Origin: Isoetes taiwanensis
Lineage: Eukaryota > Streptophyta > Lycopodiopsida > Isoetales > Isoetaceae
Direction of reading: 5' to 3'
Assembly (NCBI GenBank): GCA_021234155.1
Contig: JAJEKV010000015.1
Coordinates: 1,026,852 to 1,090,851, forward strand
Length of the DNA stretch: 64,000 nt
Below, one piece after another: positions 43,510-53,029 of this stretch; the stretch's first letter is position 1, and each line of letters begins with the position of its first letter. The notes below the pieces were generated by a model. The model had not been told where the DNA came from. It saw nothing but the letters and a program-made list of their open reading frames with translations, and did no database searches. A program made the position numbers and the translations under genes.

Positions 43510-44468
43510 TCTATCTTTCAAAGTGATGTTGACGAAGTTCTCGGCTGAAGCGGACTTGACCTCTAAGATGGTAGATGTCTATGGGAGGTAGGCTAGCATT
43601 TCAACATATTTATGTTATTTCATTCCCTAAGTCACTCATCTTATGTATTAATATGTATTCTGGATTTGTGTGCAGGTACCTTTGTAGCAGTCTTCCATCT
43701 GATTGGAAACACAAGTTTTTTACAGTTCGACCGGACACCTTCGAATTTTGTGAATTCCCTCAAGAACGAAGGCGGATGCACGTAACACTAACATAAAGGA
43801 AGGGTTGGATGGCATTTTGATTGCAAGATGCCAATACATATTTGTTCCAATTCTGCAAGGCCCAAATGTGGCATTGGCAATACTTGTGCTTGCTGGTCCG
43901 GTGAAAAGCTCTTGTCCATCTATAGCTAGCCCAAGTATACAGATCCTCTCTCCTGTCAAAGGCTATGTACCCGATGCTAAAGTGGTCCAGAAGTAAGTAT
44001 GAGTTTCTGTTTTAGTTTTATGATTTGATTATTCTCATATTGCAATTTCTTATGCTTGATTTATTCTCACATTGCAATTTTGCAGGTTTCATAAGCTTGT
44101 GATCAATAACATGATGCTCGGATCCAACAGCTTAAATCATGGTAGGAAGAACTTTGATGCTCCTGTGTTCTGTCCTAAAATGCCAGAAACTAGTACCAGC
44201 AACCCTTGCATGTACATTGTGGCTTACATGCACAAATTCATAGATGTCGTGGTTGATGCACAGCCAAGCTCCATTTTTGTAAGTAGAACATGTTATTTTC
44301 CTATTAGTTATTTGTTGGTATAGTCCTCTAATGCTTGTGCACCATGCAGATGACACCCAGTTGGTTCACTGATGCCTATGCCAAGTCACGGAGGGATCAT
44401 CTAATGGAGGCATTAATTGTAGAAGGCGAGATGAATATACAAGCAGTTGTTCCTACACAGGGTAGATA
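43510..44468 (+). pseudogene. Ulp1-like (C48) cysteine protease region, four exons
   Basis: Exons end and begin at good GT-AG sites: 43587/43676, 43992/44086 and 44278/44350. Each junction keeps the reading frame (VYG-R-YLCSSLPSDW; VVQ-K-FHKLVINN; SSIF-MTPSWFTDAY). The protein has IARCQYIFVPILQGPNVALA, the Ulp1 block where the usual text is ..YIF(I/V)PI..x-HW.., and SNPCMYIVAYMHKFIDVV, which holds the catalytic Cys. The usual catalytic His-Trp pair is not visible (NVAL instead), so activity is doubtful. A frameshift lies near 43790. Ulp1 domains cut SUMO and are often carried by plant transposons of other superfamilies. Confidence 0.55.
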
Positions 44469-44689
44469 GTCCCTTTGACTTGTTTGTGAATTACAGTTTT
44501 GTATGAGCCATGCTCCGAGCTTCTTTGTACTCAATAAGTAATGAAAAAATTAATTTATTTGACTCACTTACACCTGTGCAAATAACAATTGTGTAATTAT
44601 CAATGTGTTTTCTCAATTGTGTAATCTGAAATGTAATTATAAATTGTGAATAGACTCTCAAGTGTTTTGTTGTCGACAGTGAATCATCT

Positions 44690-45174
44690 AATTCAGGGGA
44701 GAAAGCTCATTATCTTTGACTTAAATTCTGTGTTGGGCAAGAGTGTGCACAAGAATGAAAATATTAACTCAAGATACCAAAAGATCCAGAAAGATGAGCT
44801 TCAATTCAATATAGGAAACATGTTTTTTTACTGCAGGCCAGGGTTAGCATCACTGTTTGCATTTGTAAGAGAAGGGTTTGATGTTGTCATCCGTCTTCAC
44901 TCACTTCTAAAAATCTTCTACCAATTGTGGATCAAATTTGTGATGCTTTTTCCATAAAGTGAAGTTTGTTTACAGCCGAGAGCAAGTGTTGGACTCGCCA
45001 CACAAACACCCTCTTGAACCTCAAAAGGGCTTGTTTGTGAAGCCATTAGTCGTGGTATGGAAAGAGTACCCAGAAGTACTATGGAAATACGCTTTGATCG
45101 ATGACGAGAGATACAAATCCACTCAATCCCGTGAGGAAGCTACATATGTCCTTTCTCTTGGACACCAATATTAG
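44690..45174 (+). pseudogene. FCP1/NIF-like phosphatase domain (HAD fold)
   Basis: The plus strand encodes RKLIIFDLNSVLGKSV, FYCRPGLASLFAFVREGFDVV, then after frameshifts near 44890 and 44955 KNLLPIVDQICDAFSIK, KFVYSREQVLDS, GLFVKPLVVVWKEYP and YALIDDERYKS. This is the order of an FCP1/NLI-interacting-factor domain: D-x-(D/N)-x-(T/V), RPGL, the W-x-S region, K-P-L...VW, and IDD. The second catalytic Asp is Asn (DLN). Plant FCP1-like proteins with DLN are known to me from memory. It lies 220 bases after the Ulp1-like exons on the same strand. Confidence 0.6.
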
Positions 45175-45284
45175 TTGGCTTACGGTTGTTTGTCATGGAG
45201 CTCATTCCATGGCTTAATGGATTGAAAATGGCTGAAGATGGTATAGTGTATGTAAAAAGAGCATCCAATGACTAATGCACAGAT

Positions 45285-45980
45285 ATAGCATATCGAAAGC
45301 GGTGGAAAATATTTTGTCTTTGGCAAACTATGGCAAAGAACTTGGGTGCTCTGCGCCTAAATTTAGTCAATATATGGAGCAAGCAATGGAGAAACCGCCG
45401 TCATGTTATTGGCCTCTCGAGTGGCCCATTGTTGGTACGTACTAAAACCGATGTACAAATTCAAATGTTATGAATATATGTATGAAAGTTTTGTTCATTG
45501 CACTTGAGTACTGCTTTTTACCGTCTTTCTTATTGGTACAATTATGAGTGTGTATACATAATTAAGTCAATCTTCATTTGCTTTGTAGATGAATGGACTC
45601 AAAACACAAAAGACTATTATGAAACTAAGAGATAGAGTTCTCGCTAACACCCGTGAGGTAATAGAAACCAACACAAGCCGCAAGCACATAGGGTTGGGGA
45701 CCGATTATCGCCTCTATAATCTTGTTCTTGATCGTGGGAAAAGGTTGACCAAATTGAAAACTATGAGGAACGAGCAACCACAAAATGTATATTGGCAGCA
45801 AATCACTTGTTGCACAACCCTTGGGGAAGGCACGGTCCTGAAGATGAAGGCCATGTAGGATGGAAAGGTTTGCCTAAGTGGCACGAGCTATAGAAACTGC
45901 ATGGACTACTTTGCGTTAGAGGAGGATATCTCTACCTCTCTAGGCGGGCTGGAAGACATGATGCAATAGTCATAAGATAT
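45285..45980 (+). pseudogene. Transposon plus-strand gene: C-terminal region, two exons
   Basis: After the FCP1-like block one reads SKAVENILSLANYGKELGCSAPKFSQYM and PPSCYWPLEWPIV. A GT-AG intron (45435-45588) joins the last codons to DEWTQNTKDYYETK. Further on, in another frame, are AANHLLHNPWGRHGPEDEGH and KLHGLLCVRGGYLYLSRRAG. The exact splice agreement supports a real spliced gene; the later frame change shows decay. The final segments resemble no family I know. Confidence 0.45.
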
Positions 45981-46194
45981 CAGGCTCCTACTGACATTTT
46001 GAAGCTAGGCCATGAATTATGAGCCATGCTCACTTTCAGGTGTGTTGTATTTATGTCCACAATATAAATATATGAACCTTTTGTACATGAAAACCTGTCC
46101 ATTTCTTATCTTTGCCATGATCAAAACTATTTTAATGTTTATGTAATTCAACTTTCTTATGTTCAATTCTAATCAACTTACACTTAACAAATAT

Positions 46195-46270
46195 CTCTGG
46201 AATGTACAACAGATGTACATAAGATGCACATAGGATGTACATATTATGTACATTGATGTACCTAATGCAC
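46195..46270. repeat. GTACAT-motif cluster 2
   Basis: ATGTAC/GTACAT-type units occur about seven times in 75 bases between the convergent genes (GATGTACATATTATGTACAT). Confidence 0.75.
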
Positions 46271-46382
46271 TATTGAAGTAGTCCTTGTCATGTACAATGA
46301 AAATTTGTTCAGTTCTTATCTCTTATATGAACAAAGTATTACAATATTTCGAAAGTACCACGAGATCCTGACTTAGTCCAAG

Positions 46383-49000
46383 TCATCTACAATTCTTTGG
46401 AAGTTGTGATAACAATGTCTCATGGACTTCATCCGGCAAGTGAAATGTTTGGCTTGCCCCTTCAAATTGTGTTTTACTTTCTTGAATGGGATTCGAACCC
46501 CAATCACGGATTCTGCGCAGTACCAAAACATTCTTAGTAGGAAGCGGTTTTATACTTATTGTGGCAGCCGGGATTAGTTCATAATATTGTCCTTCAATGA
46601 CACTAGTGCCGCCAGAGTAATCATTTCCATAGTCACCAATTGAATCTTCTTCCAATGCATGCTTTTCCCTCGTGCACATGATAACATAGTATGAAACACC
46701 TTCCACATTGTCCGGTGTCGCAAAAGACACAAATACATCCAAACTCCTACAAAGGTCATCTAAACCAAAATTTCGCCTTCTCGCATACAAAACATCCACA
46801 TCATTTTCAGCTTCACCACAAGAGGCAATATGATCTGTGGGCTCCAAACTTTTTAGAGACCATTCTCCACAATGTTTAATGTTCTCACAATTCAACCAAT
46901 TGAAGTTAATGCAAGCATCACAAAAGCACAAGAGTGGTCTCTGAGATAGCAACTTTGTTGGATCTGGCATGGGTTTATAGTTGACACGTAATGTATCTGG
47001 CTGAAAGTACCGTAAAGTCTTGCAATTGAATGCTTGCCGCCTGTTCACATCTGTTTTTCCAACCTCCCAAAACACCCTTTCACAATCCGATTCCTTGGCC
47101 CTTAAAACTGCACAAGCTGTTTCTGCACCTGTCACTGGCATGCCATTTTGTTTTTTCTGCTCGCTCTCAAGCCACAACTTTGCTATACCAGCCTCGCCAT
47201 CACGTGTGCCTTTCCCATGGCCAGATCCAAAGAAATTCCATATCACTTTCGAATTTTATTTTCAACATGGTATCTACAGATTCCATACCATGCCCGTCTT
47301 GATTTGAATTGAGATGCACAACCATCCGACCACACATAATGAAGGTTTATGTGTCCACCTCCATTATTCTTAAGCCACCCCAAATGTAATTTAAAACCAT
47401 GTTGCACAAAATGAGTGTCATGCTTTCATCATCCAAAACATAGAAATGCACTCGCTTTTTTAAGCTTACCTTCTATTTTCATCATTGAAATATGGACCAA
47501 AATACTAATTTGATCGAGATTCCAATGCTCGGATTGCACTTCTCGTCCCCTGGTTTCAATGTGTAGTTCTCTCAAAGTCAACAAATGACAACACACTATT
47601 ATCCTGAGTTTCTCAACACATCTTTTAAACTGTTTTGCTCTCGCCAAAGTGTCAATGTAAAGTTATGATCTATAAACTTAGCAAGCTGATTTTTCATGTT
47701 CTTTAACAAAAACAGATGCTTTGTCATTCGATCAACTAATCTAAGCCTTCCGATGTACCTTTTTGATGGCTCATTGACATATGCATATACTTGCCGGTCC
47801 ACATTCTGAATTCCATCTTCCTCGCTTGGACAAATGTCGAATTTCTTCACTCCACATTCATCACATTCACCTTTGATGCATTTTAGTTTATGCCATTCAT
47901 CCGTCACAAATTTTCGCAAACCGCTGACCTCCACAAGATACTAACATTATCAAAAGTCTTCTTGTTTGCTTGACATACTCCATTGTTTTGTTGGGATGCA
48001 CGCATTAATCGCAGCAAGTGCAATTAACATGTAGGGATCTCCTCATATCATTGAAGGCCTTTCAGACAGATCCGCTTGCTCATGTTTGACACAACAACAT
48101 GTGTTTCTCTCCTTCTATTTCCTTATGCAATCAGGTTTCGGATACTTTAACCGTCGGCTTAATTTTGGTATCGATTCTCGATATACAAACCGCTGATAAA
48201 GCTCGGGATCGCAAAGAACAAAACCATTAAAGACCATGTTAGCAAAATGATGTCGGCAACCGATGCCAAAAGAGTATTGAACTATACTATTGTACAATTA
48301 ATGTATGGTCTATGTACATAAAATGTCCATCCAACAGTTCCGATTCGACTGTTATCATGTACATCTAATGTACATCAAGACATCTAATGTACGAACAGCC
48401 CCATCGATGCATTCTCAGTACATCCAATGTACATCCATGTACATCCAAAGTACATCTAATTAATGTTCCAATATTAGTACATCACATTAATGTTACAATA
48501 TTAGTACAACTAATGTACATATGTCGATTTGTTTGGCTTCATTACCCGAAAGTACACTAAACCGTAGAATGATGTAATTTTGATATTCAAGTACATGCAA
48601 ATGCAAAATGCATGGACATGTAAGTGTTAATGGATGTACATCTAAAAAGTACCTAATAGCACATCACCGCAAGATTTCTCATCATTCTTTGTGTAAACAA
48701 TGTATAAATGTAAACAATGTAAAATGCAATACATTTCATGAAAACCATGTGTATTCATTAACGTGTCACTCGAACAAAACTAGAATGTACTGAGAAGAAA
48801 GTCATGAAAGAATTTTGGAAGAAAACATAATCTCCAAAACTAAATTGATTCAATTACAAGAGCAAACCTGCGGAGATATCAAGGTATTGTATTGCTTGTG
48901 TTCTCCCTCTTCATGACATCTCTAACCTTTGGTGAAACTTTGGTATTGTCAAGCCAAAATTCACTTAACCCCGACATTTGATTGAATCATCGATTCTATT
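46383..49000 (-). pseudogene. DDE transposase-like gene of the 9.3-kb element
   Basis: Minus-strand fragments in order: FWLDNTKVSPKVRDVMKREN near 48930, an interruption (48300-48800, possibly an intron, with GTACAT units), a zinc-ribbon-like CIKGECDECGVKKFDIC near 47870, EVQSEHWNLDQISILV near 47520, YVWSDGCASQFKSRRAW near 47310, then VIWNFFGSGHGKGTRDGEAG opening the long frame 46383-47246. The (E)-(I/V)-Q-x-x-HW, WSDG-x-x-SQFK and HGKG-x-x-DG-x-(G/A)G blocks recur, as I recall, in many unannotated animal and plant transposases; I suspect Sola2. The acidic residue in WSDG is kept. Frameshifts at about 47247 and 47600 break the gene. Confidence 0.6.
48300..48560. repeat. GTACAT-motif cluster 3
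   Basis: About 15 copies of GTACAT or near-variants (for example GTACATCCAATGTACATCC) lie in the non-coding gap of the transposase gene. Confidence 0.8.
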
Positions 49001-49719
49001 TGATCTTGGCATCCTTCCCGCCAAAGCCCATACATTTGCTCCACTTAATGACATTATCTTCCTTCTTGCTGCAGCTTTGGATAAATTTCTTGGTCAGATC
49101 TTTAGCAATTTTGAAGAAACATTCTTGTTTATATCTCCTTTTTTCCAACAATCATTGATAATAATGTGAATGTTTTGCAGCCAATTTATCTTTGCTATTA
49201 GCGACTTTACTTCTTGAAGCCCATCTTTCAAGTTTCTAATCATTGATTTCATAACAATAACTTCAGAAGGATTTCCAATTACAGGTTCGAAAACAGGAAA
49301 AAGCCTGTCATCTTGCAACAAACGATCACAAAAAACTAATCTTTGATCTGGACGAAGCGTTTGCCGAAGAATCGAGGATGCAATCTACCGACTTCAACAA
49401 CACGCTTTATTTGTTTTGTGGCATAACACCGGGCCAATGTCGGCATACTTACGCTTTAGAACCATCACTTCCATTGGAATTCTCACCCTCCATGAACAGA
49501 TTGAAATTGATTTGTATTTCTTGTAGATTCAATTGGCATGTGTTTGCTTCTGGAATTCGTTCGGTGTTCGTCCTGTGAAAGGGGGGAATTTCGGAAAGGG
49601 AGGGACGGATCCATTCGAATTGGTTTGGTGGTTCGGTGGTTAACCAAGAATTTCGGGGGGAATGTCAGGGATGATCTTGCAATCATTGCATATCTGACAC
49701 AAAACAACAAACCATAGTA

Positions 49720-49790
49720 TCTTGATGTACATCTAAAATGTACCCCAAAAAAGCACAAATTCGTCCTTCAATTCAGTACGATGTACGTAC
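49720..49790. repeat. GTACAT-motif cluster 4 (right subterminal)
   Basis: GATGTACATC, ATGTACCCC and CGATGTACGTACACC lie directly inside the right terminal repeat, mirroring the cluster just inside the left end. Confidence 0.7.
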
Positions 49791-49810
49791 ACCCTTTCGT
49801 GCTTTTACCC
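49789..49810 (-). repeat. Right terminal inverted repeat
   Basis: Plus strand ACACCCTTTCGTGCTTTTAC followed by CC; the reverse complement of the left end with one mismatch. AAAT follows at 49811. Confidence 0.85.
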
Positions 49811-49975
49811 AAATACAGTAAATTAACTACAAATATGCATTAACTAATGGTACCAAAGTTACTCAAGCGGAGAGGTTGGAAAATCTTACCAAAGGAGATG
49901 ATAGTCCTGTATGTTGTTCCCATGCTCTTTTCTCTGGCCTATGGGGACTTCAAAACCTCATGATTCATCACGGTA

Positions 49976-50590
49976 GAGCACAACCCAGATCGGCATGTCG
50001 CATCTTCATGGAAAATTCAATTTCACTGAGTCCACGTTGGAGACAATTGGGCAGTCGTTACAGTTGAGATATTTGGTTAAGTCATGTAACAAGCACAACC
50101 CTAGTTTTGTGTCACCATCTCCTGCATTTTGACAAAGGACTGCTAGTGATATTGGCATAATAATATAAGCATGCCTGACCATGAGACTGACCCTCGAATA
50201 GGGACGAAAGTCCGCTAGGCATTTCACCCCTAACCACAACTCATCCGCTGATTTTCAACATTAGTCTGAGAAATGAAATACTTCAAAACCAGTGTAGAGC
50301 ACATGCCGGATCGACATCTTTGCATCATCATGCGTAATTCAATTTCACTTTGAGTCCATGTTGAAGACATTCGTGCGGTCGTTACCAGATTTTTGGTTAA
50401 GTCATATAACAAGTGCAATCCTAATTTTTTAGTCCAAGTGACATTGGCGTAATAATATAAGCCTGCCTGACCATGAGATTGACCCTCGAATAGGGACGAA
50501 AGTCCGCCAGGCAGTTCACCCCTAACCACAACTCATCCGCTGATTTTTCAACATCAATCGGAGAAATGAAATACTTTAAAAGGAACCTCT
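49976..50590. repeat. Tandem duplication of about 320 bp
   Basis: 49976-50296 and 50297-50590 align throughout: both start GAGCACA, share AAGCMTGCCTGACCATGAGA-like and GACCCTCGAATAGGGACGAA blocks, and end near AATGAAATACTT. Divergence and indels show it is not recent. No gene is evident. Confidence 0.85.
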
Positions 50591-51309
50591 GTTTTAATAT
50601 CATGGTCGAGGGAATGAAGAGAAATTCCATTCTAATCTCTTTTCTCACCGGGGCTCACGCCTACCATCTATCTATCTTCCACGTTTCTATGGATGGATTG
50701 AGAAATACTAAAGCCTAAAAAGAGCCGCAGGAAGTATAAGTTCCATATATGGTCTGGAATTCGAGCCTATGCAGCAAAGTTCCCCATATTAAGGGTGTCC
50801 AGTCCACTTAGTATGCTTTCTGGGGATATGGTTATTTTACCTAATGGCGTCGGTGGTAAAAACGGAGGGAACATTCCAAATTGGGTGGCCTTGGCCAAAT
50901 CATGGTATAAACAAAGCCATTGAAGTAAATTGAATATGGTATACCTCCTTCTACCGCAAAAGAGAAGAGCATAACTGATGTAATTGTCAAAACCATTCCC
51001 CTGAAGTTAGTTTTGGCAGTTACAGCTCATCTGACGTCCATTTATAGCTTTCTTTCTCTCCTCCTTTTTCATCAGCTCATCTGCATCTCCCTTGGTGTTT
51101 GCCGTAGACCATCCTTCTATAGCACCCACGTCCTTGCCTGGTTGTCTGGTTGTCCTGTTCGACATCTTCTGTTCGACATCTTCTGGCTTTTTGGATTGCC
51201 TTGGTCGTTTCCCCTTTCCTTTCCTCATATTTCCTTTAGGTTTCTTTGGGCCACCCCAAATCGGCCGGAGTTGATGCTGGTTTGTCTGCACTGCTAGTGG
51301 CCCGGCTGG
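50591..51309. other. Stretch with no recognised gene
   Basis: Short frames on both strands match nothing I know. The missing RT domain of the DIRS-like element would be expected here, but I cannot read it. Confidence 0.35.
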
Positions 51310-51954
51310 GAAGTGTCTATTTGCTTATGGAGATTCCTTGAATTGTTTTTACATTTTGAATAAAGGGGGCTCTAGGATCCCAACCCTTCATTGCTTGTGT
51401 CTCCAGATCTTCACATTTTGTCTTCGTCATAATATCATCCTAAAGCCTGCTTGGATTCCCCAGAGCCTCAATCGATGGGCGATTATTTGTCTAAGCCGAG
51501 GGATTTTGATGACTATAGCCCCGAGGTTTTTCGCATCATTGACCTAGCCTGGGGGCCCCATGAGTGGGATCGCTTTGCCAATCTAGACAACCATCTCTTA
51601 CCTAATTTCAACTGTTGGCACCCTATCCCAGGGGATCCTTGCCCTCCAAATGCCTTTTCTCAATCTTGGTATGGTGTGAATAATTATTGTTTCCCTCCAC
51701 CAGCCTTGACCTTCAAAGCTTTTGCATTTGCTAGAGCCTGCAAAGCCGATTGCACCTTGGTGATCTTTCATTGGGAATCAGCTCCATGGTGGTCAGCCTT
51801 ACATGATGACGCTGGAGAATGGGATTCGAAGATTGTAGACCACTTGTATTTTCCTGCTGGTGGTAAAGGTCTTGTACCTAGTACGTCCTCTAAGTTGCCG
51901 CTTCGGAAGCCGACAAGTCCTATTATTGCGTTACGAGTTATGAATACTAATTAG
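51310..51954 (+). pseudogene. DIRS-like retrotransposon: RNase H and downstream region
   Basis: The plus strand reads LNKGGSRIP, LCLQIFTFCLRHNIILKPAW and WIPQSLNRWA, then, after a frameshift near 51475, DYLSKPRDFDDYSPEVFRII, WGPHEWDRFANLDNHLLPNF, PPNAFSQSWYGVNNYCFPPP and CTLVIFHWESAPWW, to a stop at 51954. This is the RNase H end of DIRS-type pol: the H-x-I-x-L-x-x-x-WIP-x-x-x-N...D-x-LSK motif, then the WGP...DRFA, FNxxxW and FPPP blocks that follow it in DIRS/PAT/Ngaro elements. The RT domain upstream is not found. The recombinase gene follows 49 bases later on the same strand. Confidence 0.75.
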
Positions 51955-52003
51955 GTGAGTTTGTGCTCTTGCAGATGTTTTCTCTTCAGAATTTTGGCTA
52001 ACT

Positions 52004-53029
52004 TTGGATGGAGACGATGAGTTGCTATATTTGAAGAAGTGTTTTCAAAAGTTTTTGGTGTCTTCTAGATCTGACAGTACTTTGAGGGGTTATCAACATG
52101 CTTGGAACCTTTTTAAGAATTGGTGCAAGTCTAAGAACCTAGTTTTCCTACCTGCGGAGCCTTCCACTGTTTGCCTTTTTCTCACATTGTTGATCACTTC
52201 CTTTTCTAATCCATTAGCTCGTGTCAGCACGACCATTGCTGCTGTTTCCTTTCATCATCTGCTTGCCGGTTACTCAAAGCCTACAGATCATCCATTAGTT
52301 GGCCTTGCTCGAGATGTGGCTAAGAGATTATCCATTCCTTCACTTAAAAAGAAACAACCCATCCTTCCCCATATGATCCGCAAGGTCTTTGTGCAATTTG
52401 CTTCTCCTTCAGCTTCCCTTTTGGATGTTATGAGATGTACAGCTATTGTTTTTTCTTTCGTTGCCTTCTTGCGTAGCAAAGAGCTGCTATCCTTGTTTTG
52501 GAATGAGATTCTGATTTTGGATACCCATGCTAGTCTTTTTATCCGTTCCTCCAAGACAGATCAGTTGGGTGTTGGTGCCTGGGTCTCTATTGCTCGCCTC
52601 TCTGGTCCTTATTGCCCCGTTGGCCTTTTGGAAAGACTGTTGAAGTTAGGGAATTATGCTGAAGTGGATGGTGTGGCTGGAGGCCATTTGATTAGGGGTA
52701 TACGTGTGACACATCATGGTTGCTTTCTAAGGAGAAGGCCCGTTTCATATTCCACTCTGAGAACTTGGTTCAAGCATTGCCTTGCTGCCATTGGTGAAGA
52801 TGCTAGTGCTTTTGGTACCCATTCAGCAAGAAGAGGAGGAGCCACTTCAGCAGCTGCTTTGAATGTCCCAGATAGAATTTTCAAGGCTCATGGTCGTTGG
52901 CGCTCTGATTCAGGTTATGTTTTGCCTTCTATCCAACAACAACTGCTTGTTTCCCGTTTGTTAGGCTTAGGCCCTGAAGACCCTAGTGCCTTTGGCCCTG
53001 TTGTCGGCTTCCTCTGCCCCTCTCTGTAG
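52004..53029 (+). CDS. Tyrosine recombinase of a DIRS-like element, 341 residues, catalytic residues intact
   Basis: An uninterrupted frame encodes a tyrosine recombinase. Residues 1-105 look like the SAM-like core-binding domain (STLRGYQHAWNLFKNWC, FLTLLIT). The catalytic domain carries Arg157 (VAFLRSKELLSL), Lys184 (RSSKTDQLG), His273 and Arg276 (THSARRGGATSA), His296 and Trp299 (AHGRWRS) and Tyr305 (GYVLPS): the complete R-K-HxxR-H/W-Y set. Such enzymes replace integrase in DIRS-type retrotransposons, inserting a circular DNA without target duplication. Met at 52004 is the first usable start; an in-frame stop lies just upstream. The RNase H end of the same element precedes it. No terminal or split direct repeats were found. 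Confidence 0.85.
   Translation: MDGDDELLYLKKCFQKFLVSSRSDSTLRGYQHAWNLFKNWCKSKNLVFLPAEPSTVCLFLTLLITSFSNPLARVSTTIAAVSFHHLLAGYSKPTDHPLVGLARDVAKRLSIPSLKKKQPILPHMIRKVFVQFASPSASLLDVMRCTAIVFSFVAFLRSKELLSLFWNEILILDTHASLFIRSSKTDQLGVGAWVSIARLSGPYCPVGLLERLLKLGNYAEVDGVAGGHLIRGIRVTHHGCFLRRRPVSYSTLRTWFKHCLAAIGEDASAFGTHSARRGGATSAAALNVPDRIFKAHGRWRSDSGYVLPSIQQQLLVSRLLGLGPEDPSAFGPVVGFLCPSL

Larger units (their letters stand above)
40480..49810. mobile_element. Sola-like DNA transposon, 9331 bp, carrying Ulp1/FCP1-like and transposase genes
   Basis: The ends are inverted: the left end reads GGGTAAAAGCATGAAAGGGT, and the right end, in reverse complement, is the same for 22 bases except one (C for T). AAAT flanks both ends. 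Inside are a plus-strand multi-exon gene region and a convergent minus-strand DDE transposase-like gene, with GTACAT-rich clusters near both ends and between genes. A four-base A/T-only duplication and a G-rich terminus fit my recollection of the Sola superfamily, but the assignment needs a search. All reading frames carry some disruptions, so this copy is probably not autonomous. Confidence 0.75.

Noticed and set aside
51956-51975. GTGAGTTTGTGCTCTTGCAG between the RNase H end and the recombinase, resembling an intron
   Set aside because: At 20 bases it is far too short to be a spliced intron, and removing it does not join the two frames.
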